This document shows, one piece after another, positions 11,480-24,150 of a stretch of DNA of 64,000 bases. A model generated the notes under the pieces. It was not told where the DNA came from. It was given only the letters and a program-made list of their open reading frames with translations, and searched no databases. The first letter of the stretch is position 1, and each line of letters opens with the position of its first letter. Position numbers and translations under genes: made by a program. Source of the DNA: Mytilisepta virgata (Eukaryota > Mollusca > Bivalvia > Mytilida > Mytilidae); assembly GCA_028015205.1 (NCBI GenBank), contig CM051512.1:9112255-9176254 (forward strand), in the 5' to 3' direction.

Positions 11480-12310
11480 TTTGTCGCTATGTCACACACT
11501 TAAAGATACCGAAGACATATTGTACATTGCAATAAAAATCAAGGTCATAAAGAATTTTCAAACCATGCTGATACTTTACAGCACGCCATAGAGACATTTA
11601 GAATCTGTCGGACAATATATCCAGATACAGCTCGTCGTAATAATGTAATATATTCAGCAGATAATTAGTCAAATGGATGTAAAAGATACTTAATATAAAC
11701 CTCTTGGAATTTTTTTATTGATTATTCTTCAAAGAAATGTCAAAATATACAATATGAGGTCAATATCACAAACCTACCAACTCTCAGTTTAAAAAGCTAG
11801 TGATTTGGCGTTTGATCAATTTTGTTGAACCCGAATCGGAATGTTTACTAAGTGATAGAAACTTTTTGTTCTGGGGTACATCTGCAATTTTGTCTTTATT
11901 TCAGGTCGACATAGTCCTTAAATTAACTGCTAGACTTCTTTAAATCCTGGTTTAGCTTGCTAGACGAAGGCATATTTTTTACTTCCATTTTCCGAGTAAC
12001 TAACAAGCTAATGATGATAAGCAGTGTGTTTAATACTTTAATTCAGTTCAGCCTTTCCCAACAAACTTAATAAGCAATAATACGAGATAAAACAAAACTT
12101 CTACTGGCGTTGTATTTTGATCTTATTGCCTTGATAATGACACTCCCGTATTATGCTAGTACTTTTAGCCTTTCTATCTAGTTTATATCATTCAATCACC
12201 ACGTTTTGTATGTGGGAATTTAAATCCCAAAAGTCATTTGCAGATCGGTGACCAGTGCTAATATTAATTTGATCATGTCAATGAAGTAATGTCATGTTTA
12301 TCAATCAACG
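11480..12310. repeat. Diverged large-repeat block R1, copy 1
   Basis: Collinear with 15640-16590, 23690-24150 and 25010-25560. Shared words include cttaaagatacc, cagcacgcca, gacattta, gcagataattagtcaaa, aaacctcttggaa and cattcaatcaccacg. No coding capacity is seen. This is old repeated sequence of unknown type. Confidence 0.75.
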
Positions 12311-12604
12311 TTCATTTTTCTTCTTGTCAGATAACCACAGTGTATTGGTTTTGGTTTTCCGTTCTGTGTCAATATTCAAAAACTCAAAATTTATGAAATT
12401 TAAAACAACTGCTAATCATTTTAATAAAGATTAATCCAATTTTGAAATAACGATTTTACAAATACTTTTCAAGTGACTGATGTGATATTTGGAATCTTTC
12501 AAGCATAGTCATATTTATATGCTATTTTACGCAAAAAACAACAAAAAACAATTTTTACAAATTATAAGAGTCATTTCATAATCTTATTTATTCTCAAGAT
12601 AATA

Positions 12605-12815
12605 CTTTTTATAGTGTTCCAATATCTAAGATGATGTTGGACCTGTTCCCACTGTCGTAACCTTTCATGTGCCTCCACCGATTTGTGACATCTCCCAGGA
12701 TTGACTTTGTTGAACTTCACGACGGGTGCTGTTCATTTGTCTTCCCGGGTTTTTCTGTCCAATGGATTACGTTTTATTTTATTGCTCCTTAGGTATATTT
12801 GTCCTTTTGTTTTAA
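12605..12815 (+). mobile_element. 3' tail of Penelope-like RT element, subfamily 1
   Basis: Starts in the last codons of the RT frame (gtgttccaatatctaagatg), passes gtgcctccaccgatttgtga, and ends at ctccttaggtatatttgtcc. The central tail is deleted. The shared terminal word fixes the element's 3' end. Confidence 0.8.
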
Positions 12816-12884
12816 CTATACATACTCCAAATATACCAAAGTACACTCCTTCCATATGACGAGATTATGTTCTTTGTACTTATA

Positions 12885-12995
12885 TTTGAGTTTTATGCTC
12901 TTTTATGTTATTTTATGTTACGGAGTTTTGTCTGTTGGGTAGTGTTGATTGGTAAGTATGGCATTGTTTACTTTTCCTGTTATACATTTTACTGT
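12885..12995 (+). repeat. Short interspersed repeat (ttttatgctcttttatgtta family)
   Basis: Shares tgagttttatgctcttttat and gtctgttggg then a ttgattggt motif with 16780-16890, 29165-29260 and, more weakly, 53365-53475. It appears to be a 3' tail of an unrecognised interspersed repeat. Confidence 0.5.
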
Positions 12996-13389
12996 CGTTT
13001 ATAAAAGAATTCAAATGAATTTGTATTTATAATGTATTTTTGCCGATGCATAAACTTTATACATATACGTTTATTATTTATAAACCTACCTGTATACGCA
13101 ATATTTGACTAAAAGTTTTAAAAGATATCATTTTTTCAATGGCTTATGGCAGTCTAAGGTTACCTTGATAAATATACACTATACGCAGTATTTGACTAAA
13201 AGTTTTGAATAATATTTTGTTCTTTTTGTTGCAGACTAAAAAAGCATTCTACATGATACTTGATTATACCCTTTTCGATTATATTTGCATTTGAATGTTT
13301 TCTATAAGGCTTCTATTAATTTTTTCCGATATCCAGATCTGCTGAAGAAACATAAATTAGAAATTTAAGAATGGAAAGATTTACCTTAA

Positions 13390-13690
13390 TCAATTTTTAT
13401 AGGGTGTCTAGAATTCGCAACGCAGAGGAATGAAATTGACATTGTACAGAACATGAGTTCCGTTCAAAAGTTTGGTTTTGGGGTATAACCATGATAACTG
13501 AGGATAATTCTGAACCTGTACATAGCGTGCATAAAATTTCTATTTGGCAATACTTATTATTCTTAGGAAATGTATATTTGATTAATCATCTTAATTTCAG
13601 TGAGAATTGGACTACAGAAGCAATAAAATATATAATTTGAAATTATAGATTAAAATGATATCGTTGTACTAACATATGGAATTTTCAGTG
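13390..13690. repeat. Diverged large-repeat block R3, copy 1
   Basis: Matches parts of 18010-18450 and 26200-26650 (gaaattgacattgtacagaac; caataaaatatataattt). It lies downstream of block R1, as in the other copies. Confidence 0.6.
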
Positions 13691-14044
13691 AGGTGTCGTG
13701 GCTTACTGGTATTGACCTTTATTTTGCCTTGACTCCTCAACTGATGAAACCAATAATTTGACGGTTTTATTAAATGAATGACATTTTTATCATTCTGAAG
13801 GACCTTATTTCATTTTTTGTAAGTTTACATTGCTTATGCTCAAATTTGTGTTGTCTTGTTCTAATAAACAAGCATCAAACCCTGCTTATTTTGATGTGTT
13901 TATTCCTTTTTTGCCTTTTTCTTCTTCTTCCGGTGGAATTTTTTCACGATTGGTCTTATAGACTTTCACTACTGTCTTATCACTTTAGTTTTATTCTGCT
14001 GATGTTTAAGACTTTAAAATGTGACAGTGTTAGGGTCCACATTA

Positions 14045-14580
14045 CTGGTGCTGTTTTGCACTAATTGCTAAGTTTAATGTGTGTCTGTTTTTATTGTTTA
14101 TATCTTTATATTTGTTTGCTGTGTGACGGTTCTGACGCATTTCTCTTGTCTTTAAATATTTGTCTGAAAGATTCTCCCCAATGCCTTATGGCTTCGATAA
14201 TCTTTTGCTGATATTTAGGACTTTTTAATCTAATACAAATGCACTTTAAATTTTGTTAATATTTTAACTGTTTTTCAATTGTAATGTTATTTAATGTTCC
14301 CACAAATTTGTCTCCTATGTTCCATTGCTTATTGTCACATTAAATATAATAAACGTAATAATACAACCAACTTACGTCATAGCTTAATAACTAAATATGC
14401 AAAGGACAATTAATGCACCAACTATCACTTAACACTTTAAATTACAGCCCAAATTGGTCTCTCAGGATTTGTAACAATAAATTTATAGTACATTGTAACC
14501 CACATTAATGGCATTTTACATAATTTTACTTCTGATCATCCAACATGGTAAATTCCTGCTGTTTTTTTTATTAAAATTGC
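14045..14580. repeat. Diverged duplicate block (matches 4640-5160)
   Basis: Second copy of the block at 4640-5160, same orientation. It ends in the same poly-T stretch next to attaaaattgc. Confidence 0.7.
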
Positions 14581-14974
14581 AAGTTGAAAGTTGCAAAGAA
14601 AGATTTTTAAAAAGCACTAAAATTGAACATATTGGATAAGAATACATCAAAAACAATGTTAATGTCCAGTGGCAACAATTATCAACTGGGTTCATTGCAA
14701 CCCTCAGAAATTGGAATGTCTACATGTATATCACGTCAAGCATGTCAAACTAATAAAAGGATACGGGATAAAAATGTAAAATTGGAAAATTCCTTTGTGA
14801 AACAAATTTTCTATTACATCGAATGAGTCCTATATAAAAACCAGGGGCATAGTATTTAGCGGAGGACAGAGTAGCGTAGAGGAAAAAAATCATCGACCTT
14901 TGTGAGGAAAACTGACAATTCTGGTCTGATATATCAGAAAATCAAACATCGCAATCATTGTTTTTTCATCTTTA

Positions 14975-15640
14975 TGACAATGAGGGACATTTGAAGACAA
15001 CACTGTATGACAAATGTGATGACTTTAACTTTCCTATTGTTAACTTTCCCTTCTTGAGTAGCAATATATCAGCATCGCCTGCATATTGGCGTCTACGTTT
15101 CTCAGCTTATCCAATTTTCAAGGGCATGCGTTACTTACCCAGACTTTCGACAAAGAGCATTACTGCTGTCACAAAAGCTTAACCAGGGTTTTTTCAGGCA
15201 TAAGTTGATGTCATCACTTAGGACATTTTACAGTCGTCATCACTTAGGACATTTTACAGTCGTCATCACTTAGGACATTTTACAGTCGTCATCACTTAGG
15301 ACATTTTACAGTCGTCATCACGAATTGATTGACCGTTACAGTGTTCCAATATCTAAGATGATGTTGGACATGTTCCTACTGTTTCATGTGCCTCCACCGA
15401 TTTGTGACTTTCATCGGATTGACTTTGTTGAACTTCACGACGAGTGCGGTATACAGAACAGGAACTGCTTACCCTTCCGGAGCACTTGGGTTCACTCCTG
15501 GTTTTTATAGGAGTTGTTAATTGTTTTTTAGTTTTTAGTGTTTATTGTTGTGCTGTGGTTGTTCATTTGTCTTCTCGGGTTTGTCTGTTCAATGGATTAC
15601 GTTTTTTGATTTGGTCGGTAGGTAATTTGTCCTTTTTACC
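14975..15640 (+). pseudogene. Penelope-like RT relic, subfamily 1, with 26-bp expansion
   Basis: Encodes the C-terminal part of the RT-associated region. The frame with NEGHLKTTLYDKCDDFNFPI starts near 14975 and continues through VNFPFLSS; a further frame then carries the FYSRHH and ELIDRY segments. The RT core with the YIDD box is absent (5' truncation). Frame breaks occur near 15090 and within a 26-bp tandem expansion at 15211-15314. The standard 3' tail follows and ends at tttgtccttttt near 15640, joined directly to repeat block R1. Confidence 0.8.
15211..15314 (+). repeat. Four copies of a 26-bp tandem repeat
   Basis: Unit tcatcacttaggacatttta + cagtcg, starting at 15211, 15237, 15263 and 15289; a fifth copy diverges at 15315. 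It arose inside former coding sequence (compare the single copy at 32800-32830), and each 26-bp addition shifts the frame. Confidence 0.95.
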
Positions 15641-16590
15641 ATTTGCAGTATTTGTTTTGTATATTGCACATCTCACGAATTCCGGGTGGTTTTATATTTC
15701 AATCTTCAAGACTCGTTATGTCTCGGGCATTCGTTGTGAAGCATTTAAAGATACCAAAGATTTGTTGTAATGTAAACAGAAAACCATGCAGTGAAGATTT
15801 ATTGCTACCTGCTGATACTATACAGCACGCCATTAAGACATTTACAATCTGTCTGACTATATTTTAGTATCAGATTTAACTGTCCGTCAGTTTTAATGCA
15901 AAAACCTTCATCTATTTTAAGCAGATAATTAGTCAAACGGGTATAAAATGTTCTTATAATAAACTTCTTGGAATTATTCATCGATTATTTCTTGCATGGA
16001 ATGTAAAAATATACAATCGGAGGTCAATATCACAAAACGTATAAAGGATTTGGTCTGTGCTAAGTATTCTAGATTACCAATTGTGATGCACACGAATGGT
16101 AATGTTTCCTAAATAATTTTGCAAAGGAACTTTTTGTTCTGGTTCTGGTTACATTTATTGCCTTAATTGCAGGTTGAGATAGTCCCACAATTAATTGCTA
16201 CACGCTTTTAAATTATGGTTTAGGTTGCTAGGCTCAGTTTATAACATGTTCCCTTTAAAACAAAAATTGAGTAGAAATGTACATCAGTTTTACTACATTG
16301 GAGAAAACCAAATTATTTCGTAGCATTCGATGAATATTTCAATTCGCGGTTTACATTTCCCAACGAAATCCATAATATATATAAAAAAAAAACATCTACT
16401 GGCTTTATATTTTAATTAGATGATTAGGTCTTATTGCCTTGTTAATTCCATTTTTGTGTTATGTTATTAGTTTTCGCGTTTATATCTAATTCATTCAATC
16501 ACCACGATTGCCGTGTTACAAGTTATTTGTCGATCGCTAGTCAGTGCTAATTCTAATATTATCATGTCACTGTTTAACAACCAACGTTTG
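15640..16590. repeat. Diverged large-repeat block R1, copy 2
   Basis: Collinear with 11480-12310 throughout, including the catctactggc, cttattgcctt, cattcaatcaccacg and cagtgctaat landmarks at its 3' part. Confidence 0.75.
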
Positions 16591-17319
16591 GTTCTATATA
16601 TTCATGGAAAATCTTCTTAATGCTCTGATTCTGGTTTTCTGTTGTGAATAATTTGATGTTTACTGTCCAGAGCTTATAATAAACATTACGTTTGGGTAAC
16701 CATAAAACCGGTTTAACCCCAACACCGTAGTGTCTGTACCAAATCAGACTACCCTAACTCTGTTGGGTTTTATGTTTATGTTTTATGCTCTTTTATGTTA
16801 TTTTTTATTTCGGGATTATGTCACTAATTGATTGGTATGTCTTTGTTAACTTTACCTATTTTTGTCTGTTTTGTTATTTATTCTGCGATACTAAGGGACT
16901 TGGCAATAATTAACGCAGGGATAGCATCGGTACAAAGCTGACATGGAGAGGGGAAAAACACATCCTATAGTCTAGATAACAGAAAAAAATACTTGTTCCA
17001 TGGCTGTATTGGTTTAAAAAAATGTCAAAGTCCCATCTTAATGAGCAAATGACTTACTTCCAAACATTGATGTTATTATAATGTTCTAGTAGGAAAGAGG
17101 GTTAGGGTTAGGAGTTAGTATTTGGGACAGACACTATCTTTTTCACCTTAAAAAGTGTTGGTCCCATGGACATTTTTTTTTTAAAAATTGCACCTCATGG
17201 ATAAAAAAAGTCTATATCCCATCCCCATTTGTATCGGTCCCATCCCTGCGATAAATATTGCCTAGTACCCAGTTTTGATGTTTTGAATTTTTCAACAATC
17301 GATGTCCCATCGGCAGTGC

Positions 17320-17505
17320 TCAAGACCGGAAGTGAGGAAATTCTAAACAATAAACTTAAACGTTATAGAAAGAATAGAAAATTGAAACAGGGAATGTGTC
17401 AAAGAGACAACAATCCGACCAAAGATCAGGAAACAGATCAATGCTACCAACGAGTCTTCAACGCAGCGAGAAAATCCCACACCCAGAGGCGGGCTTCATT
17501 GTAAT
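17320..17505 (-). repeat. Mussel interspersed repeat 3' region, inverted copy
   Basis: Minus-strand reading matches 46730-46885 and 52890-53030: gcctccgggtgtgg-type start, cgctgcgttgaagac, ttggtagc, ttgttgtctctttgac, then a fall-off. The open frame across it is a by-product of the repeat. Confidence 0.75.
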
Positions 17506-17509
17506 TTAA

Positions 17510-18000
17510 AAATGACTGAAAAGGATAGAACCAAAAGTAATTTATGGTTTTTGGTTGAACCTAGTTTGCCTTAAGGCATCACCGAAAGTTTTGGCGATTT
17601 TACATGGTGTTTTGCCACCTTGAATTATAGTCGACTTTCATAATTTAAAAATTGAAAAAAAAATTCTGATATCTAAAACCACTAGATAAAACATTTAAGG
17701 TTAGGTTTCAGACAATATTATGAAAATAATTTTGTAATTTTTTAACCCATTTTGTTGGTCCTGAGATGATATATTTCAGCCTACTTAAATCTGATATCCC
17801 TAAACAAAGTCATTTTCAGATTACAAGATAGAGTTAGTACAGTTAAATATGAATTTGGATTCACGAAATTTTCTATATTTTGATTACCACACCAACATAA
17901 TAAATACACGGTACATACATTATTAGAAACAAATTTTAAATAATAACAATTTCATTGCGTTCTTAGAAACTTAATGGATGGACAGGTTTACCGATATCAA
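17510..18000. other. Non-coding stretch
   Basis: AT-rich, with no recognised element between a repeat tail and block R3. Confidence 0.4.
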
Positions 18001-18009
18001 CTTTTATGG

Positions 18010-18725
18010 AATGCCTAAAAACTTCAACATGAATGAAATCAAAGTGACATTGTACAAACTAATGCTTACTGTCATTATATTTTGTCAAAAACACAATGTT
18101 GTTAGCAGTATTTAGGAGAAACATACATATACATGAACTGTACATCAAAATCTCTGTCATACACTATATATTATTATAAGTAAATAATCTAGCGGCAGTA
18201 TAATCGATAAAACTATCGTAATAGCAGCTTTTAAAATTAATCCAATGGAAGCCTCAATTCAGCTTACATAAATAATAATTCTAATATTTGAATATACCAT
18301 GTATTAGATTACATAGCGATGTATTGGGAATTATTGATAGATAGGAAGGTATTATTCTACGATATAAGATTAATTATCTATATTTCCAATTAGACCAGAA
18401 CTACAGAGGTAATCACATATATAATTTAAAATTATATATCTAACATGTGTTCGGTGTACTTTGAAAAAAGTTAAGTAATGAATATGGCTTTCACAGAGTA
18501 ATAAATTCCGAAAAATACAGACTTACAAATGTTAATACATATGTATTTTAAACCCTGTCATACATGATAATAAAGCATTAAATATCACAGATATTCTTCG
18601 TATGTGGTAAGTTCTTCTATCGCTGGCAGATTGGTTTGAGTAGACTGTCAACACTTGGAGTGCGAGTTGGAATTCAGCTCTTGGCAAAGTGTGTTTGGCT
18701 ACGATAATAATTGACAATCATATTC
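18010..18725. repeat. Diverged large-repeat block R3, copy 2, with SINE relic
   Basis: Collinear with 26200-26945. It shares agttaagtaatgaatatggc, acaaatgttaatacatatgt and ttcagctcttggcaaagt. The last ~110 bp (18610-18725) is the tRNA-derived SINE family of 11114-11358 in a worn state. Confidence 0.7.
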
Positions 18726-18729
18726 ACCT

Positions 18730-20955
18730 TGCCTTCTAATTATAACAAACTAATTTTTTAAAGTAACCGTTTTATTGTTTTCAAGGTATACAAATCAGAT
18801 TAATCGTCGTAAAAACAATAACTGTGCGGTAGATTAATCTTTTTCAAAATTTGACCCACAAACTATTCAAAAATAATTTTGCCACGACACGGATATTAGT
18901 ACAGGTTTTCAATTTTGGTTTTATTCCGAATACGATACTTTCTTCTATATAATGCTTTTCAATTACCGATCATTAAGAATTTACACCACACTGCTTTCAC
19001 TTATTTAAATTAAGAAATTTTCGTGATTGTTAGTTTCAAACATAGCGAAAATTTGACACACGCGAAAAAAAACACGAACTACGGTAAAATACAATTAAAA
19101 TATTTGAACTTCAAATTTGAAAAATATCACAAAGAGACCGACATGGGATGGTTAGGAGTGTTCAAAGTAGGACATTTCATGTTTTTAAATATCTAATACA
19201 TTTAGAACTTGTTACAATAGGATCATATTTTGTGTTTTATTCAAAATATTAATGATTTCAGTCAGATGCCTAACTGGTAAATTGGAAAGAAGGGAGGTTC
19301 ATAATGTGGATAAAAAGATTGAAATTCACATTACGAATTTAGTACTTTATTTCATAAATGTGCATTGGATGTACAAGACTAAAAGAGGCCGTTTAAGTTA
19401 AATTTGTGAGGCCAAATGAACTTTAATATAAAAAACGTCAACTAGATCCCAGTTCAAAGTGGGAAAATTTAATGTTTTGGTTGATTTTGAGTGCTATGTA
19501 GAAAATTTAAGAGAAAAATTAAATATATTACAATATATTTCTTATTTTTTATTAAATGTTTTTACTTGTACAGTTGTATATTGTTAGACGCCATCAAATA
19601 GATATCATAATGTTTTTTCAATTAATAGGGATTGCACAATAAGGTGCGAGACATATCTGTTTATCTTATTTCATTAATTTATATATATACATTGATTGTA
19701 TGAAATGAACATATATACAAGTGGCATACATGGGCTAAATGTTGGGAGGTCTAATCGGGGAAATATTTGTTAGGGGCTCATATGGGAAATATTTTTGAAG
19801 GGGCTCTGTTAGGGGAATTTAAAAAAATTAAAAAAATCAAATGAAATAATATAAATCCATTAAACCATAGCATAGAATAGGATAAGCTGAATTATAACAA
19901 ACGTCAACAGGAGGACCACATAATTATTAAGTTTAAAAATTGTTAAATGTGTTCGTTTTGATTTAAAGTTATTGATGTTTTCAAAACCGTAAGGGATGAA
20001 CACTTAGACATTTATATATAACAATAGGATGATGTGTTAGTTTGTTTGATATTTCTATTACTTCAATCCGATGTCCATGATACATTTTGAGGGAACCAAG
20101 GGGATTTTATATAGAAATTAAAAAAAAACACATGAGACTTCATAGACCATAAGATTTACTTTGTTTGAATAAAAATAGCTACTGTCGTTCGGAAGACTTA
20201 CGGGATTACTTATTATTTTCTTTTTAACATCAACTTGCCCGATTGAGAAAGCAAAGATCACTAGAGATATGCATTTCGTTTTTGATGGTCTAAATGTCTG
20301 GATGTGCTGTTGTCTTTCATGTTTGAAGAAGAGATTCCCTTGGGAATCTGAAGGCTTAAAGAGGTGAAGGAAAAACCTGCGGGAATCTCTTTATAGTCTT
20401 CATATGATTATAACATGAAAACTATAAGAGAAAGACACATGTAATCTTTACTTGTTGCAGTTGGTCCACAGGGTCCATTGAATTGTTAAAATGTCAGTGG
20501 TTTCCAATGATCTTGACAAATTACATAATATTGATTAAGAACGGTAAAAGAATGACACATAGGATGTCAGTAATGATGTTAACATCATAGTTACTGTATA
20601 CTGGTCAACGTTCAACGGTTGCATGACCTTATCTTTTCACCCTTCACAAAATAGCGTGATAACTTGAGAATTATAAGCGATAAAGACTTAGTGTCTTCAG
20701 AAATAATATAAGGACCACTAGGACTACGTGCTGATCAAGAATAGGTATAGTATCTCTAAAATTTAAAATTAAATTTATCTGAATGAAAGTTTTGATTTTT
20801 TTCATTAACATGGGTATAGCTTAAGGTCTCTATTGAAAGATTCACCGGGTCTAAAGCAATTCCAAACGAAAATCAAACAGTGTTAGCTTAGTGACTTTTG
20901 TCCTTGCTTCCAAATACAAAATCATCTGTTTGTATATACTACAATATTGATAATG
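18730..20955. other. AT-rich non-coding stretch downstream of the cGLR gene
   Basis: No long open frame or recognisable repeat. A short inverted repeat around 20330-20395 (gagattccc ... gggaatctc) is the only structure noticed. No clear polyadenylation signal for the neighbouring gene could be assigned. Confidence 0.4.
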
Positions 20956-20959
20956 TAAA

Positions 20960-22384
20960 TTACGACAGAATTTTAAATAATCTTAACCTATACACTTCAT
21001 CAATATTGTCACCTCTTCTGACAAGTTCTTTCTTGTCATGAATTATAAGTCTATGCAGTTCCTCCTCGTATTTCATATAAGTCTGATTTTTGTTAATGCG
21101 TTTTGTAATATTTCCACATTTAGATGGATCTTCTGCCTCTTTAAATATCAAATTCTTTTGAAGCACTAGTTTTTCAATATAATCTCGATTATCTGCTTCC
21201 CTAGAATATTCTTCGGGCGAATCTTTCAATCTATTGAGTGCTGAGCGAATTCTTTCACAATGATGCAACATATTCTCACCTTCACTTATCATTTCGTCCA
21301 ACTTTTTTAAGAGTGTCTCTTTTTCATTACCATTTATGCGTCCTGCAAAAAGGTTTCTCTCTGCAATAATATAGCTGTCTAGAATATTTGATTGTAAACA
21401 TTGTTTGAGTAAGAAGAGTGCTTCTATAAGTCTATTTATTAAATATTTTTGTGCGAAACTTTCCTCAGGATTTCTTTCTATTAACCAGAATACAATATTT
21501 TTCATTATATATGAAGTCATTGCTGGACATAAGGGTTTCAGAACTGACTTAGCCATAAGTTTAAGTAATATATATAATTTTGTTTGAGAGTCTGTCAAGG
21601 AATGTATGAGTAACACTTCGGCTTGAGTGTAGCAAATTCTCCATTCTGTGCGTGGATAGCAACTTTCTTTATTGGCAACTGGAACGACATGTCCATCTAG
21701 TTTGGAAATACATTCAATTAATCTGGGCTCGGGCCAGCCATGGTACCTAGACCGTTTTGCCCACTTATCAATCAAATCCGGACAAAAGCATTCAAACCCA
21801 AAAACAAAGTCATACTGAATAAACGCATTCCCATATCTTGATGCTGGACCAGTTCTGTCCAGTTTGTTTATATGTACTCCGTTTATATCAACCATTATAT
21901 ATTTAGGGTCAAAATTAGTAAATTCGTTACAAATATATTTTTGGCTATTTTCTGATACAAGATATTTACTTAGATAGCTTGCATCACCACGCAACAGCTT
22001 AAGTCTTGTGTATCCGGGTGAACAATTGGATCTATCTAGTTGAAACACAATTGGACTGGAACATTCAACATCGGAAACAACACACGATATTCCTTTAGTT
22101 ACGTTAAGGCGATCTATATCACTTTCAAAATAAAGAGCAGTTCCCTCGCCTTTGGCTCCTGATGTTATAGTGATTACAGGAAATTCTTTCGTATTATATA
22201 TTTCATCAAAACGTTTGTTCATTTCTCTCCGAAATTTGATCATATATTGACTGTAACCCATGTAATTCAGGCTTTTTGATAAAGTTTCACAAAATTGTTG
22301 TAATTTACAATCATTGTTACATTTTGCATTTCCTTCCTGTTGTTCTTGCTTAACTGTAGACGTCTTTATTAGTGTAGATCCCAT
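20960..22384 (-). CDS. Mab-21/cGAS-like nucleotidyltransferase (cGLR candidate)
   Basis: A 474-residue uninterrupted frame. Residues 71-93 hold the nucleotidyltransferase signature TSGAKGEG...ESDIDRL: a glycine-rich turn at 75-81 and paired acids D89 and D91. A third candidate metal ligand, D192, sits in QYDFVFGFECF. Then come GWP (216-218), the Mab-21 C-terminal helices with EWRICYTQAE (247-256), KLYILLKLMAKS (269-280), SYIMKNIVFW (291-300) and a late ERNLF (342-346). Family members sense nucleic acid and make cyclic dinucleotide-type second messengers (cGAS, cGLRs), or are non-catalytic developmental Mab-21 proteins. The usual Ser of the GS motif is Ala77 here, which may lower activity. The start has a good context (aaaATGG), and TATAAAAG lies at 22410-22417, close upstream. 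Bivalves have greatly expanded this family. The ligand cannot be predicted. No introns are visible. Confidence 0.93.
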   Translation of the reverse strand: MGSTLIKTSTVKQEQQEGNAKCNNDCKLQQFCETLSKSLNYMGYSQYMIKFRREMNKRFDEIYNTKEFPVITITSGAKGEGTALYFESDIDRLNVTKGISCVVSDVECSSPIVFQLDRSNCSPGYTRLKLLRGDASYLSKYLVSENSQKYICNEFTNFDPKYIMVDINGVHINKLDRTGPASRYGNAFIQYDFVFGFECFCPDLIDKWAKRSRYHGWPEPRLIECISKLDGHVVPVANKESCYPRTEWRICYTQAEVLLIHSLTDSQTKLYILLKLMAKSVLKPLCPAMTSYIMKNIVFWLIERNPEESFAQKYLINRLIEALFLLKQCLQSNILDSYIIAERNLFAGRINGNEKETLLKKLDEMISEGENMLHHCERIRSALNRLKDSPEEYSREADNRDYIEKLVLQKNLIFKEAEDPSKCGNITKRINKNQTYMKYEEELHRLIIHDKKELVRRGDNIDEVYRLRLFKILS

Positions 22385-23335
22385 TTTATTTTATTTCATG
22401 TCTGTCGTTCTTTTATATGAATAAATATTATGAAATAACGGAAAATCTTTTTAATTCATTATAATTATTTTTAAAAACCCATAACTTTTGTTTGTATAAA
22501 AATATATACATAATTTAATAGCCCGTATTGTCAGAAATAAAAGAAATTCAAAGTCACTGAGTACAGTTTAGTAATATGAAGAGACTATCAAATACCGATT
22601 GGGTTTAAAGTAAAGACAAATTTAAATTTATTTACAAAACGAATTATTCAGCAAATACCTAGGTTCAGATTAATACAAAAAGTAGGATATTGTATGTGGA
22701 CTGCAGTTATATATTTTTACGCATTCTGGGCGAGACTAATAGAATTGGAAAAAAATCGTTGGACGATGACCCTTACGTTTTAGAAGTATAGTTCTAAGTG
22801 GACATGCTTTGCCAAAAATAAATTAAAAAATCTAATTTCAAATATGTTCTAAAAATAAAATCAAAGATCATTTATGGTTTTGTTTTCTAAATAAAAGAAA
22901 CAAAAACGTGAACAGACCAAAATAGCCCATTCTACATTATAAGAAGTGTTAATAGGATGGCTTACAACATATAATTATTCTACATATCTCCAAGAAAGAA
23001 CATCTTCAAAGGAATTATCCAGAATATTCATATCTGTTCCAAAATAAATTAAAAAATAAGACTATGAGACTCGTGTTTTTACAACTCCAATCATTGCAGA
23101 TTGTGTTCTCAGATTTTTAAAGGGATTTTTACCCCGTCAATATGTTTTAATACATTTGCATAATTGGTTAATTGATGATCTGGGTTACAATGTTTAAAAA
23201 ATTGAGAATTTCTGTATATTCTAGACGAAGTTGATTTTTCAGATAATAAAATTTGTATTACTTAAATCATGCAAAGTATAAAAAGGACCCACTAGAGGGT
23301 TGGTTCTAAGACAAAATTAGATTAATGCAAGTATA
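22385..23335. other. Upstream flank of the cGLR gene, non-coding
   Basis: Holds the possible TATA motif (22410-22417, minus strand) only about 26 bases from the ATG, so either the 5' UTR is very short or the true promoter lies elsewhere. The rest is AT-rich and featureless. Confidence 0.4.
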
Positions 23336-23339
23336 ATGC

Positions 23340-24150
23340 ATTAGAATTGTGTATTATAGAAATAATCTTAACACTGTAACTTACACTGTACCAGCATGGC
23401 ATATTAACAGATAAAATTAACAAATTAATCTATTATACTTGATGACTAACTTTGATAAATATAAAAATTTAAAGAATATTCAAGCGACTTGTTCGGTGAT
23501 ACAGAACCTGTTTTAAAGGCTTAGACTATTATTACAGGTTTTGGTATATTTGCTTCTGTATGCTTGAATTAAAACGATAAATGGTCTGTGTTAAAAAACC
23601 AATTTCGATCTTGAGGTGAGTGCACTTTCGGATTACTTATGATATGATCACGAAATTGTTCAAATTTTATTCCACTACCCAGTGCGCCATTACGACATTT
23701 ACAATATGTCTGACTTTAGTTTATTACATAGGTATAACTATTCGTCAATATTAATGAGCAAAATAGTGATATTGTAAGCAGATAATTTGTCAAATATCTG
23801 TAAAATATACATAATATAAACCTCTTGGAAGAATTTATCGATTATGCCTTGAATTGGATGTAAACTTTACAGTATGTAGTTCATATCAGGAATCATAAGA
23901 AATTTTAGTATGAAGTAGAAACTAGGCCCAGTTTATTCTTCTAAATGGTTTGGTGATTATTTGGCTTTTCTATGGATCACGTTTCACAAGCAGTCCTACG
24001 GCTACGATCAAGACTGGTTCCATGATGTCAATAGAACAAATGCATTGGAAACAGGAAATCAGATTATACTTAGGACTAATCATAGTCGCACGAATGTTTC
24101 ATGAAGAAGGTTAATCCAGACATGTTCATTGTACGCAATAAATTTATTGT
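23340..24150. repeat. Diverged blocks R4 (23340-23670) and R1 copy 3 (23690-24150)
   Basis: The first part matches 6860-7210. The second matches block R1 (gcgccattacgacatttaca, gcagataatttgtcaaa, aacctcttgg). Relative to other R1 copies, about 110 bp starting near cagtcctacggctacgatc (about 23990-24105) is extra, and looks like a small insertion of unknown type. Confidence 0.6.

Noticed and set aside
13774..14064. 96-codon hydrophobic plus-strand frame
   Set aside because: Overlaps the diverged duplicate block shared with 4640-5160, where the frame is not kept. Leu/Phe richness follows from T-rich DNA.
17229..17504. 91-codon plus-strand frame with basic C-terminus
   Set aside because: Most of it is the inverted copy of a common interspersed repeat (also at 46730 and 52890).
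23917..24102. About 60-codon open stretch in repeat block R1 copy 3
   Set aside because: Falls in a small insertion unique to this copy, with no start, splice support or known domain.
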